DNA from: an uncultured Shimia sp.
GTDB taxonomy: Bacteria > Pseudomonadota > Alphaproteobacteria > Rhodobacterales > Rhodobacteraceae
DNA: 64,000 bases
Reading direction: 5' to 3'
Assembly (NCBI GenBank): GCA_937897325.1
Contig: CALCOY010000071.1
Coordinates: forward strand, 29,396 to 93,395
Both the position numbers and the translations under genes were made by a program. Of this stretch, positions 55,929 through 64,000 are shown piece after piece. Position 1 is the first letter of the stretch; every line of letters begins with the position of its first letter. The notes under the pieces were generated by a model. It made no database searches and was not told where the DNA came from. It saw only the letters and a program-made list of their open reading frames with translations.

Positions 55929-56187
55929 CTTACCTCACTCACAACAATGGGGGCGAAGATACGGCAAAGATGTGGCCGTGGCCAAAATTTTCTGTGGTTT
56001 TCCCCGCTCGGAAATCAATGTCATCCGCAACGCATCAACTGTTTCTATCATGAAGCAGACTTTGTTAACAGTTTCTAACTTAACGAGAAAAATCTGACCT
56101 GCCGGATCGAATCATTTTGGTGAAACTTAACGAATCGGTTGAACGGATTGGGACAAAGGCCCCTTTTCAGGCACGGTTTCAGCATCT

Positions 56188-56507
56188 ATATGTCAGTTGT
56201 CCTTCGGGACTATGGACATAAACGCGCTCGTAATAAGCGGATCGGACCCGGGGGCGGTACCCGGCGGCTCCACCAATATCCTTCATTTGGGGATCATGGG
56301 GCCGAAACAGGATCGACGAACGTCTAAAGGGGTTAGCTTTGTCTCGGCGGTCTGCCACCGTTATCGGCGAAACAAGTACAATTGCAAATGACAATCGTGC
56401 TCCAGTTGCGATGGCCGCGTAAGCGGTCCGAACGACTGAAATCTAAGCCCTTGCGCCTAGCCGCGTAAGGCGGGGTTCGCAGGCACCTGGCAACAGAAGC
56501 CTGCATC
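56188..56507 (+). ncRNA. ssrA: tmRNA, two-piece (circularly permuted) form
   Basis: Permuted alphaproteobacterial ssrA. The acceptor piece comes first (about 56188-56275): a hairpin TATGTC...GACATA, a T-arm CCGGG-GGCGGTA-CCCGG, the strand CGGCTCC and ACCA. A 22-base spacer follows, then the coding piece (56298 to about 56507) starting GGGGCCGAAACAGGATCGAC. GGGGCCG pairs fully with CGGCTCC, with the G3-U70 wobble that marks alanine charging. The tag frame at 56384-56422 reads ANDNRAPVAMAA and TAA. The 3' region has GGCACCTGGCAACAGAAGCC, as in relatives. It rescues stalled ribosomes; the outer ends are estimates. Confidence 0.92.
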
Positions 56508-57135
56508 CCAATTCAGCAAATCTTAAGACGGGGCGTGCCGTCCGCCGTGTTAGCAGATGCGCGAGGCGAAACAGTTAAAAAAACGTCAGATGCCTGAGAG
56601 TTGGTGTGACGAGTTCTGGATGCAGGCAAGACGCCCGCTATCCCAAAATACCAGTGCCTCTGTGCCAGCGCTGAAGGCATCAGCCGGATGATGCGTTGGC
56701 GCACAAAAATCTTGAAGACATGGCAGAAGTGATGCTGATGCATCTTGATCAGATCGGCGTCAATCTGCGCCAGACCGTTGAGCAAGACGATTGGACCAGC
56801 GGTGTTATTGAAATGGAGGCCAAGCTTGTCCAGGCCGGTTCGTCGCTTTGTGTTTCGGGTCGGGTCATAGTGCGCGGATCAACAGCAGTAAGATGACGGA
56901 GTTCAATCGCAGCTTCGATTCCCTTTCCATTTTGAACAATTAGGCGCCCAGCCTCCAGATTTGCTGGCATTTCTGATGGGAGGCGGCCAGTTGTCCTGAT
57001 TTGCAGATCCAACATCAAAGCGTTGACGTCTTAGAACCTTTGTCCTAACCCGAATTTCAGGGGCCAAATGCGACTGCCCCAATTTAGGCGCAGGCCCAAA
57101 TGTCGCATCCTTTTGTGCTGTCAAAGGATGCTCAC
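56508..57135. other. Long stretch without a supportable gene
   Basis: A weak plus-strand frame (TTG at 56696 to 56896, with LMHLDQIGVNLRQTVEQDD) and overlapping minus-strand frames show no family marks or ribosome sites. The end of this stretch has AAGGATGCTCAC directly before the chrB-like ATG. Probably intergenic or decayed sequence. Confidence 0.5.
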
Positions 57136-57843
57136 ATGACCTCGTCTTTCGAAATCTCCCCAAACGATCTTTGGACACTGATCGGAACGCCAAACGCGCC
57201 GACAATCATTGATGTATCCCTGAATAAGGATGTGGATGCCGACCCATACCTCGTTCCGTCGGCAAAGCGTATCTCGCACCGACAGGTCGAGCAGGCCGAC
57301 AATGTCAGGTCTTGCAGCTCATATGTCTGTGTTTGCCAAAAGGGCCTTAAGCTTAGCCATGGTGCCGCCGCCCTTTTACGGACCAGGGGGATATCTGCAT
57401 TGGCCCTGCGCGGTGGAAACTTTGGATGGCGGGATGCTGGCTTTCCGCGCATCGCCATCGCAAAAAGCCCAAGAACATCGTTGTTTGTTTCGCCGGATGA
57501 TCCCATCCCGTCAGAGCTTGCGACGATCTGGTTTCTGATCCGCTTTGTCAGGCGCGATTTGAGGATAATTTTTGTGGCCAGAACGATGGTGAAGGACGTG
57601 GCTGATAGGTTTGAGGGCAGCTATCTTCAACAGTTTGGTCGTTCACCTGTCGAAATCGCAGATGCCTTCGATTTTAAGAACGTACTTCTGCATGTCCCGT
57701 TTTTCTCGGAACGTCCCGTCTCATGTGATTTGCAAGGCGTGCTTGGTGCCATGCAGGGCAGCGCAGGCCCGCTCAATCCCGGCATTCTGTCCGTTTTCGA
57801 CGGGCTTTATTCATTGGCTCAAACAGAAAGGGCCGCGTCGTGA
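57136..57843 (+). CDS. ChrB-type chromate resistance protein with rhodanese-like N-terminal domain (235 aa)
   Basis: N-terminal rhodanese-like domain (residues about 5-105) with TIIDVSLNKDVDADPYLVPS and VCVCQKGLKLSHGAAALLRT, in which Cys of VCVCQKG is at the active-site position, then a ChrB C-terminal domain (IWFLIRFVRRDLRIIFVART, VPFFSERPVSCDLQGVLGAM). ChrB senses chromate and raises chrA expression in other species, but this form has the rhodanese fusion in place of the usual N terminus. AAGGA is 7 bases before ATG 57136. Overlaps chrA by 4 bases. Confidence 0.8.
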   Translation: MTSSFEISPNDLWTLIGTPNAPTIIDVSLNKDVDADPYLVPSAKRISHRQVEQADNVRSCSSYVCVCQKGLKLSHGAAALLRTRGISALALRGGNFGWRDAGFPRIAIAKSPRTSLFVSPDDPIPSELATIWFLIRFVRRDLRIIFVARTMVKDVADRFEGSYLQQFGRSPVEIADAFDFKNVLLHVPFFSERPVSCDLQGVLGAMQGSAGPLNPGILSVFDGLYSLAQTERAAS

Positions 57844-59090
57844 CGCTTTCCCTCGGTACATTGATCCAGGTTTTCGGCCGGATCGGCCTTCTGTCCTTTG
57901 GTGGCCCGGCAGCACAAATTGCCCTGATGCACGATATCCTGGTGACCAAAGAAAAATGGCTGACCGAAGATCAATTCCTGCGCGCTTTGTCACTGTGTAT
58001 GTTGCTTCCAGGACCCGAAGCCATGCAGCTGTGCACCTATGCCGGATGGAGATTGCGGGGCGTCACCGGGGGGATCATCGCGGGTGGCCTCTTTGTGCTC
58101 CCCGGCGCATTGGTCATTTTCGGGCTTGCCTTTCTTTATCTCCACTTCGGCAATCTACCGGCGGTGCAAGCTGCGTTTCTGGGCATCAAGGCCACCGTGA
58201 TTGTCGTCGTTATCCAGGCTTTATTGAGACTGGGGAGCAAAGCGCTCAGCGGCCCGTCTGCATGGGCTCTTGCGGGTCTCGCCTTTGTTTCGCTCTTCGT
58301 CTTTGGCGTGGCATTTCCGGTCATAATCATTGCATCAGCCTTGTTCGGCGCTCTGACCTATCGCGACCAGGCAACCTCAGTCCCAGAGACGGTCCAGATG
58401 TCTTGGCCCCTGCGTACAATCGCAGTCTGGGGCGGGCTTTGGGCCCTGCCCTTCGTCATCCTTTTGGCACTGGAGCAAGACTTTCTTCTTCAAATCGCCA
58501 CCTTCTTTTCGAAGCTCGCAGTTGTAACGTTTGGCGGTGCCTATGCTGTCCTTGCTTATATGACCCAGCAGGTCGTTCAGGACTTCGGCTGGATCACGAC
58601 TGGAGAGATGATCGATGCGCTTGGTCTCGCAGAAACCACCCCCGGACCATTGATCCTCGTGACGCAATTTGTGGCAATCCTTGCCGGGCACGGTCAAGGT
58701 GCAGTCCCAGGCGCGCTTATGGCTGGGGGCATTGCTCTCTGGGTAACCTTTGTCCCCTGCTTTCTTTGGATCTTCGTTGCAGGTCCCTTCCTTGATCAAC
58801 TTGCCGCACGGCCTCGCCTGTCATCGTCACTTGAGGCGATCACGGCTGCTGTGGTTGGTGTGATCCTCAACCTGTCGGTCTGGTTCGCTCTGCACGTGCT
58901 TTTTTTCGAAGTTGGATCGCACGGTACCTTGTCATTGCCAATCCCAGATGTCTTCAGCGTTGATGCTGCGGCCCTGTTGCTGACGATCGGCGCGGCTGTT
59001 CTGCTATTGGGGTTCAAACTCGGCCTTCCGCTGACCCTCGCGGTTATGGCCGCCTCAGGATTGGCGCTGCAAATGGTAGGTCTTTCATAA
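57840..59090 (+). CDS. chrA: ChrA chromate transporter, long-chain form (416 aa)
   Basis: Two homologous halves of the CHR family: first half IGLLSFGGPAAQIALMHDIL and LSLCMLLPGPEAMQLCTYAG; second half LAVVTFGGAYAVLAYMTQQV and ALGLAETTPGPLILVTQFVA. Pumps chromate out of the cell. Start is GTG at 57840 overlapping the chrB-like stop (GTGA). Length normal for the two-domain class. Confidence 0.95.
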   Translation: MTLSLGTLIQVFGRIGLLSFGGPAAQIALMHDILVTKEKWLTEDQFLRALSLCMLLPGPEAMQLCTYAGWRLRGVTGGIIAGGLFVLPGALVIFGLAFLYLHFGNLPAVQAAFLGIKATVIVVVIQALLRLGSKALSGPSAWALAGLAFVSLFVFGVAFPVIIIASALFGALTYRDQATSVPETVQMSWPLRTIAVWGGLWALPFVILLALEQDFLLQIATFFSKLAVVTFGGAYAVLAYMTQQVVQDFGWITTGEMIDALGLAETTPGPLILVTQFVAILAGHGQGAVPGALMAGGIALWVTFVPCFLWIFVAGPFLDQLAARPRLSSSLEAITAAVVGVILNLSVWFALHVLFFEVGSHGTLSLPIPDVFSVDAAALLLTIGAAVLLLGFKLGLPLTLAVMAASGLALQMVGLS

Positions 59091-59156
59091 AACGAATGCG
59101 GCCCCTTTTCATGGGCGGCAAATGTCGTATGGTAAATTATCGGCTTGGGGATCGCA

Positions 59157-59645
59157 GTGACCGCGAAGATCGACTATGGAAACCTGATGCACGAAGCCAT
59201 GCGGGGCCTCATTCGCAAGGTTTTGAAGGGCGTTGCCGAAAGTGGCCTGCCGGGGTCGCATCACTTCTTCATCACATTTGACACAAGTCATCCCGATGCG
59301 GAACTTGCGGACTGGCTTTCTGATCGATACCCGGGCGAGATGACGGTGGTCATGCAGCATTGGTATGACGGGTTGGATGTGGGTGATGAGGGTTTTGCCG
59401 TAACACTTAACTTCGGAGACGCACCAGAACCACTCTACATCCCCTATGACTCGATCAAAACATTCGTAGACCCATCGGTGGAATTTGGACTGCGGTTCGA
59501 AACGCAGGAGGATGAAGCAGAAGCGGCAGATCCAGAAAGCGCCCCATCTGCGACAGTGCCAGAGCCAGTGGTCGAATCCGTTGTCAAAGAGCCAAGCTCA
59601 AAAGACGCCGAGGTTGTTTCGCTGGACAGTTTCCGAAAGTCCTGA
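59157..59645 (+). CDS. sspB: SspB-alpha, ClpXP adaptor for ssrA-tagged proteins (162 aa)
   Basis: Dimeric adaptor that brings tmRNA-tagged proteins to ClpXP. IDYGNLMHEAMRGLIRKVLK, GLPGSHHFFITFDTSHPDAE and EPLYIPYDSIKTFVDPSVEF match the alphaproteobacterial SspB family. A long acidic linker (DEAEAADPESAPSATVPEPV) leads to the end DAEVVSLDSFRKS, which would be the ClpX-docking tail. Start taken as GTG 59157 with GGGGA upstream; a TTG at 59145 is in frame. It lies about 2.6 kb after ssrA itself. Confidence 0.92.
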   Translation: MTAKIDYGNLMHEAMRGLIRKVLKGVAESGLPGSHHFFITFDTSHPDAELADWLSDRYPGEMTVVMQHWYDGLDVGDEGFAVTLNFGDAPEPLYIPYDSIKTFVDPSVEFGLRFETQEDEAEAADPESAPSATVPEPVVESVVKEPSSKDAEVVSLDSFRKS

Positions 59646-59648
59646 CGC

Positions 59649-60458
59649 TCAGGCAGACTGGCGCACCCAGTAGACGCCGGTGCCATCAATCTCTTTGATA
59701 TCAGCCACCTCGTCAGGCTGTTCGTTCTTCAAATAATCATGAACCGCTTGGCTGCAGGAATCGAGCGCGTGGTAGTCGTCGATGATTACGTAACCACCAG
59801 GGCTGACCTTCGGATACAACGCTTGCAGCGCATCCATTGTGCTTTGATACATGTCGCCATCCAGACGCAAAACCGCGATCTGATCAATTGGCGCCGTGGG
59901 CAATGTGTCTTTAAACCACCCCTTCAGGAACCTCACCTGATCATCCAGCAGGCCGTAGATACGGAAGTTGTTTGCAACCTGCTCCTTGCTGATCGCCAAG
60001 ACATCGGCTGCCTTGTAAAGCATGTCATCCTTGTCAGCCACGTAGGCCGCATCGGGCTTTGGCAGGCCTTCGAAACTGTCGCAGACCCAGACAGTGCGAT
60101 CCGTCGCCCCGTAGCTCTTGAGGATCGCCCGCATGTAGATGCAGGCCCCGCCCCGCCAGACGCCTGTTTCGACCATATCGCCAGGAACGCCGTTCTCAAC
60201 CACCGAAGAGACGGCAAGCCGCAGATTGTCCATACGCTTGCGTCCAATCATGCTGTGAGCCACGCTCGGCCAATCCTGCCCCAGCGTCCGACGGTCGACG
60301 TCGAATGATTGATCTGCTTCGTATTTGCCGCCCCCCAGTATCTTTTTCAGCTTTCCGCGGACTGGCTTCATTGGCGGGTCTTTGTAGATTTCATTGATCA
60401 GAATATCGCGCATTAGATCGAGATACATGTCGCGTAGCGACTGCTCTGAAATGCCCAT
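59649..60458 (-). CDS. TylF/MycF family O-methyltransferase-like protein (269 aa)
   Basis: SAM-dependent methyltransferase of the TylF type. SMIGRKRMDNLRLAVSSVVE, then GDMVETGVWRGGACIYMRAI (SAM site), WVCDSFEGLPKPDAAYVADK, the metal-binding AVLRLDGDMYQSTMDALQAL and YPKVSPGGYVIIDDYHALDS. Such proteins methylate sugars of antibiotics or surface glycans; here no biosynthetic cluster is present. Start at 60458 (MGISEQSLRDMY). Convergent with sspB, 3 bases apart. Confidence 0.88.
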   Translation of the reverse strand: MGISEQSLRDMYLDLMRDILINEIYKDPPMKPVRGKLKKILGGGKYEADQSFDVDRRTLGQDWPSVAHSMIGRKRMDNLRLAVSSVVENGVPGDMVETGVWRGGACIYMRAILKSYGATDRTVWVCDSFEGLPKPDAAYVADKDDMLYKAADVLAISKEQVANNFRIYGLLDDQVRFLKGWFKDTLPTAPIDQIAVLRLDGDMYQSTMDALQALYPKVSPGGYVIIDDYHALDSCSQAVHDYLKNEQPDEVADIKEIDGTGVYWVRQSA

Positions 60459-60533
60459 ATGAATGCCCCAGCCCAATTGATCTTCTTGGATTTGGGTTAT
60501 CCTCTTAGAAGGGTCGTTTCAAGGCCATGGCCC

Positions 60534-61094
60534 CTAGCGCTTTTGAAGAAACGTGCTGACACGGCGCTGCACTTTCCCGCCTTGAAGGATCTGGAAATCA
60601 AGGTTCAGACCCCCCTCTGCCAGCATTCGGTCGTATTGCTGCAATTCGTATTCGCCCACATCGGTCACAAAAAGGGAGTAGACAGACAGCGTATCCCCGA
60701 TCAGGCGCGCCCAAACGTAAGGCTCCCCTTTCATGGGGTCGAGCGGGACAGAATGGCCGAACATATTGGTTTGCATGGCTGCAGCAAAGACACCATCACG
60801 TTGGCTGGGAACAAAATCAATCGTATACGCCTTTGTTTTTGAATCCCCGCCCGTTCGAAGCGTGGTCGATGACCAGGATACGCTGAAACCGCCCTTCGTC
60901 TTCGAGATCGAAACGCTCATGTCGCGCATTTGCTCTTCGCCGGTCGCGCTGCTGACCTCCGCAGAGCCGGTATAGTCGCCGACAAACGCGGATATGTCGC
61001 CCCACGCAGCTTGCCACATGCTGACAAACAGCAAAGGCAAAACAAACCGGAACGCGCCGCGCCCAGATGTCAGAAAAGATGGTCCTGATTGCAT
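60534..61094 (-). CDS. Hypothetical secreted protein (186 aa)
   Basis: Not recognised. Signal peptide GAFRFVLPLLFVSMWQAAWG, then a beta-rich body with FVGDYTGSAEVSSATGEEQM, GFSVSWSSTTLRTGGDSKTK, YVWARLIGDTLSVYSLFVTD and a closing LQGGKVQRRVSTFLQKR. The pattern of strands with YTGSAEV at the front fits a small exported barrel. Start at 61094. Next to the TylF-type gene on the same strand, 75 bases apart. Confidence 0.7.
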   Translation of the reverse strand: MQSGPSFLTSGRGAFRFVLPLLFVSMWQAAWGDISAFVGDYTGSAEVSSATGEEQMRDMSVSISKTKGGFSVSWSSTTLRTGGDSKTKAYTIDFVPSQRDGVFAAAMQTNMFGHSVPLDPMKGEPYVWARLIGDTLSVYSLFVTDVGEYELQQYDRMLAEGGLNLDFQILQGGKVQRRVSTFLQKR

Positions 61095-61222
61095 CGTACA
61101 TCTCCCTGACAAAAATATATAGTCAACTGCGCTTATCACAATGGATCACTGCCTGATTGCAGAGCAGCGCGCCGATAGGTAAACGGCCAGTGATGCAATA
61201 AACGCCGATTGGAGCATGTGAC

Positions 61223-62614
61223 ATGGCGCAAACCCGCACCGAAACCGACAGCTTTGGTCCGCTTGAAGTCCCCGCAGACAAGTATTGGGGTGCGCAGACG
61301 CAGCGGTCGATCATGAACTTTCCGATCGGTTGGGAAAAGCAACCCATTGCCATCGTGCGCGCGCTTGGTGTCATAAAGAAAGCCTGTGCGCAGGCCAACC
61401 AGGCCAGCGGGAAGTTGGATGCAAGGCTGGCAGACGCGATTATAGAGGCAGCAGGCGAGGTCGTTGAGGGTAAGCTGGATGACAACTTCCCTTTGGTGGT
61501 ATGGCAGACGGGTTCCGGAACCCAGTCCAACATGAATGCCAACGAAGTGATCGCAAATCGCGCGATCGAGATCCTTGGCGGCACGATCGGATCGAAAGAC
61601 CCGGTGCACCCAAATGATCATTGCAATATGGGTCAATCGTCGAACGACACATTCCCGACCGCCATGCACATAGCGGTTGCGATGACCGCGCATAACGTCA
61701 CGCTGCCGGGGCTGGCAAAGCTGCATTTCGCGCTAGAGGCGAAAGCGAAGACCTTTGAGCATATCATCAAGATTGGTCGCACACACACGCAAGACGCAAC
61801 GCCGCTTACGCTTGGGCAAGAGTTTTCAGGCTACGTCCATCAGGTAGCGATGGGAATCGAGCGGGTGAAGGCTGCCTTGAGCCGGATCTACGAATTGGCA
61901 CAAGGTGGCACAGCCGTTGGAACAGGGCTCAACACATCATCTGGTTGGGACAAAGAGGTCGCGGCGAATATGGCAGAAATCACGGGCATGCCATTCGTCA
62001 CGGCGCCCAACAAATTCGAAGCCCTTGCCGCACACGACGCTCTGGTCGAAATGTCGGGCGCGCTTAAGACAGTCGCTGCATCACTTTTCAAAATTGCCAA
62101 CGACATCCGGCTTCTGGGCTCCGGACCGCGCTGCGGCCTCGGCGAACTCGTCTTGCCGGAGAACGAGCCCGGCTCTTCCATCATGCCAGGCAAGGTCAAC
62201 CCGACGCAATGTGAGGCGCTTACCCAGGTTTGTGCGCATGTGATGGGCAATGACGCAGCGGTTGGATTTGCAGGCAGCCAAGGGCATTTCGAACTGAATG
62301 TCTACAAACCGATGATGGTCTACAATGTGCTGCAATCGATGCAGTTGATCGGAGATGCCAGCGTCGCCTTTACCGACAATCTGGTTGGTGGCCTCGAGGC
62401 AGATGAGACACGTATCGACAAACTAATGCGGGAAAGCCTGATGCTTGTGACAGCACTCGCCCCCGAAATCGGCTATGATAACGCGACAACTGTCGCAAAA
62501 ACAGCGCACAAGAATGGCACCACGCTGAAGCAAGAAGCGATCAGGCTTGGCTTTGTGGATGAAACCACATTTGACCGCGTCGTGCGACCGGAACAGATGA
62601 CAGGACCCAAATGA
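61223..62614 (+). CDS. fumC: Class II fumarate hydratase (463 aa)
   Basis: TCA cycle enzyme, fumarate to malate, no iron-sulfur cluster. [20 protein letters not shown] at the start, [40 protein letters not shown], and the signature [20 protein letters not shown]. Length normal. Its TGA overlaps the start of the following DUF4169 gene (ATGA), so three genes are coupled in a row. Confidence 0.97.
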   Translation: MAQTRTETDSFGPLEVPADKYWGAQTQRSIMNFPIGWEKQPIAIVRALGVIKKACAQANQASGKLDARLADAIIEAAGEVVEGKLDDNFPLVVWQTGSGTQSNMNANEVIANRAIEILGGTIGSKDPVHPNDHCNMGQSSNDTFPTAMHIAVAMTAHNVTLPGLAKLHFALEAKAKTFEHIIKIGRTHTQDATPLTLGQEFSGYVHQVAMGIERVKAALSRIYELAQGGTAVGTGLNTSSGWDKEVAANMAEITGMPFVTAPNKFEALAAHDALVEMSGALKTVAASLFKIANDIRLLGSGPRCGLGELVLPENEPGSSIMPGKVNPTQCEALTQVCAHVMGNDAAVGFAGSQGHFELNVYKPMMVYNVLQSMQLIGDASVAFTDNLVGGLEADETRIDKLMRESLMLVTALAPEIGYDNATTVAKTAHKNGTTLKQEAIRLGFVDETTFDRVVRPEQMTGPK

Positions 62615-62784
62615 GCGCCGCGATCAATCTCAACAAGTTTCGCAAGGCAAAGGCACGCGCCGACAAAAAGGCGCGTGCAGACGCAAATGTGGTGACACAC
62701 GGACTGACGAAGGCGCAGAAAGAGAACGCCTCTGCCGAAAAGAAGAAACAGGCGCGCGATCTCGATGGCAAAAAGCGGAAATGA
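62611..62784 (+). CDS. DUF4169 small basic protein (57 aa)
   Basis: Very short Lys/Arg/Ala-rich protein: [20 protein letters not shown], then [20 protein letters not shown] and the ending [10 protein letters not shown]. The [11 protein letters not shown] start is the mark of DUF4169. ATG overlaps the fumC stop by 4 bases and its own stop overlaps the next ATG by 4 bases. Function unknown; perhaps nucleic-acid binding given its charge. Confidence 0.88.
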   Translation: MSAAINLNKFRKAKARADKKARADANVVTHGLTKAQKENASAEKKKQARDLDGKKRK

Positions 62785-62999
62785 GCGGACGGCCGGTCAA
62801 GCGTTCATTGACATTGAGAGGGCACCGAACGTCTGTCTCTCTTGAAGATGTGTTCTGGTCGGAATTCCGTAGGATTGCCGCAGAACGCGGGCAGCCGATC
62901 AATGCGCTCGCTGCCGAGATAGATGCCGCACGAGATCCGCAGGTCGGGCTGGCCTCATCCATCAGGGTTTTTGTTCTTGCCTCGGTGAAAGGTAGCTAG
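62781..62999 (+). CDS. Ribbon-helix-helix domain protein (72 aa)
   Basis: Short protein with an RHH fold of the type often listed with DUF4169: PVKRSLTLRGHRTSVSLEDV, then FWSEFRRIAAERGQPINALA, with the strand SLTLRGHRTSVSLE as the DNA-contact element. Coupled by a 4-base overlap to the DUF4169 gene. Likely a DNA-binding regulator; target unknown. The order fumC-DUF4169-RHH is common in Rhodobacteraceae. Confidence 0.85.
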   Translation: MSGRPVKRSLTLRGHRTSVSLEDVFWSEFRRIAAERGQPINALAAEIDAARDPQVGLASSIRVFVLASVKGS

Positions 63000-63024
63000 T
63001 CGTCGCCTAAGACTATCAAGCGAC

Positions 63025-63270
63025 ATGTCCGAGACTTCATTGATACCACCGACTGAAATCTCGATGCTGCAGATCTTCGTCATGAAAGCCAGTCAAGTCG
63101 GCAATGTTGTGAGACGCTGGTTGGGCGACTTCGTTCAAATCGTAGCGCTGGTCGCACTCCAGGAAAAGATCACGCGCGCCGTTGGTCTGCCATCAGGTCT
63201 CTATCTTCTGCAATATGCAAAAAAGGATAAAAAACAGGACTTAGCATTAGGCCACATAGCGAACAAATGA
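63025..63270 (+). CDS. Weak hypothetical frame next to the IS remnant (81 aa)
   Basis: Starts MSETSLIPPTEISMLQIFVM and has one hydrophobic stretch (FVQIVALVALQEKITRAVGL). No ribosome site, no family marks, and its last codons run into the IS5-like remnant. Could be a truncated gene or chance; listed only because nothing else occupies this stretch. Confidence 0.25.
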   Translation: MSETSLIPPTEISMLQIFVMKASQVGNVVRRWLGDFVQIVALVALQEKITRAVGLPSGLYLLQYAKKDKKQDLALGHIANK

Positions 63271-63925
63271 CGCGGGGCCGGGGCGATGGTGGAGAGGCAG
63301 GCCTTCGGGCAGCGGTCGTACCGGGTCGACACGCGCCGCCAATCCTTCGGCCTGCCGAGCGGGACCCCGATCACGGCCCGGCAGTGCATTGCGCAGCAAT
63401 GTCACGAGACGGACGGTCGCGGTGTTTGCGGCGCCGCTTGTCGCGCTTGCCGACGGTCTTCCACCGTTTCCCGGCCCGGGATGTGAGGCCGTATCTTTGT
63501 CCCTCAACGCTTCCCGGAGCCGGTCGGCGTCAGAGCCGCGGTCTCCGAACAGCCGGTCGACATGTGGCAGGCCGCTCAGCAATGCCCGCGCGCCGATGTC
63601 GTCGCTGACCTGATCGGCGGTCAAAGATGGCGTGCGGCCCGATGCTCGTGCCGGCCTTGATGCGCCCGATCAGACGGCATTCGTCACTGTCCTCGGACCA
63701 AGGGCGGATCAATGCCTCCTCCCCCTTTTTGACGCCCAAACCTGTCGCTGTGCGCCTTCAGAGACGTCACGGCGATCATCACGGTCTTTGCCGCGCCGGC
63801 CAGCGTTTCCGACGGATGTGAAACGTCTTGTGCGGGCCAAGGGCGGCCGACACATCGCGCCAGCGTAAACCATTGCGATGGATGAGGATAATCCCACTCA
63901 GCACATGCCGGTCCTCACCGCGTGG
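63247..63925 (-). pseudogene. IS5-family transposase, decayed
   Basis: Minus-strand pieces of one transposase in at least three frames: HRNGLRWRDVSAALGPHKTF (about 63880-63820), SEDSDECRLIGRIKAGTSIG (about 63700), MTADQVSDDIGARALLSGLP and LFGDRGSDADRLREALRDKD (63624-63500), and GRPKDWRRVSTRYDRCPKAC (about 63350). DRGSDADRLREAL is the form of the DDE segment (DRGYDADWFREAL in intact relatives). Several frame changes make it nonfunctional. Clear terminal repeats were not found. Confidence 0.8.
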
Positions 63926-63933
63926 CAGGCCAT

Positions 63934-64000
63934 GGGACCTGGGATCTGGGATCTGGGATCTGGGATCTGGGATCTGGGATCTGGGATCTGGGATCTGGGA
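63934..64000. repeat. 7-bp tandem repeat (GGGATCT)n running off the window end
   Basis: One variant unit GGGACCT (63934-63940) is followed by about 8.5 exact copies of GGGATCT from 63941 to the last base. The true length is unknown because the window stops inside it. It adjoins the decayed IS5-family sequence. Confidence 0.95.

Noticed and set aside
56179..56394. 71-codon minus-strand frame with AAGYRPRVRSAYYERVYVHS
   Set aside because: It is the antisense of the tmRNA acceptor piece; such a peptide is a frequent false prediction over ssrA.
57611..58795. 394-codon plus-strand frame over chrB-like and chrA
   Set aside because: Same strand but another frame than chrA; no family pattern, Arg/Ser/Cys-rich.

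Overview
The window looks like the chromosome of a marine Rhodobacteraceae (Roseobacter-group) alphaproteobacterium. Supporting this are a DMSP demethylase gene (dmdA) beside an acrylyl-CoA reductase gene (acuI), the Rhodobacter-type trgA-trgB-cysK locus, a two-piece (permuted) tmRNA with an ANDN-type tag, two VPLPA-CTERM proteins, fumC followed by a DUF4169 and a ribbon-helix-helix gene, and a recA with a GTTC-N7-GTTC SOS box. All calls come from reading the sequence; no database search was run.

Region 1 (1-14.4 kb) is accessory. It holds an RND efflux pair whose adaptor is cut by the window edge and apparently frameshifted, then four regulator/enzyme cassettes transcribed divergently: LysR with a thioredoxin-fold peroxiredoxin-like protein, LysR with an SDR, a MmyB-like regulator with a frameshifted epimerase, and TetR with an MFS pump, a DJ-1-like protein and two small membrane proteins. 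It ends at a tRNA-Arg(CCG) flanked by short repeats and a degenerate second tRNA-Arg.

Region 2 (14.9-24.4 kb) is the SUF iron-sulfur cluster operon on the minus strand: iscR, an IscS/NifS-like desulfurase, sufB, three small genes, sufC, sufD, two Yip1-like membrane genes and sufS. A perfect 17-bp palindrome lies upstream of iscR. IscR lacks the usual three-cysteine cluster motif, and no sufA/sufT/sufE is seen.

Region 3 (24.5-37 kb) is mainly core: hydrolase, GDPD, icd, SMR pump, typA, alaS, recA, a sulfotransferase and an isolated cheB-cheD pair.

Region 4 (37-39.5 kb) is a decayed mobile element with two oppositely oriented pieces of a VirD4/TraG coupling protein and the 3' end of a large serine recombinase that runs up to a tRNA-Ser(GGA).

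Region 5 (39.6-47.4 kb) is a stress cluster on the minus strand: phr, cfa, trgA, trgB, cysK and a large MscS channel. It is headed by a sequence matching the RpoE/ChrR (singlet-oxygen sigma factor) promoter form TGATCC-N18-TAAGG.

Region 6 (47.5-54.7 kb) is a DMSP/osmolyte block: a BCCT transporter and a tightly packed set DUF2182-DUF1326-DinB-dmdA-acuI-HIT, opposite a FadR-type GntR regulator whose palindromic operator abuts its own start codon.

Region 7 (54.8-64 kb) holds a DUF4345 protein, a VPLPA-CTERM protein, the two-piece tmRNA gene, a chrB-like/chrA chromate pair, sspB, a TylF-type methyltransferase, fumC with its two small partners, a decayed IS5-family transposase and a 7-bp tandem repeat that runs off the window end.
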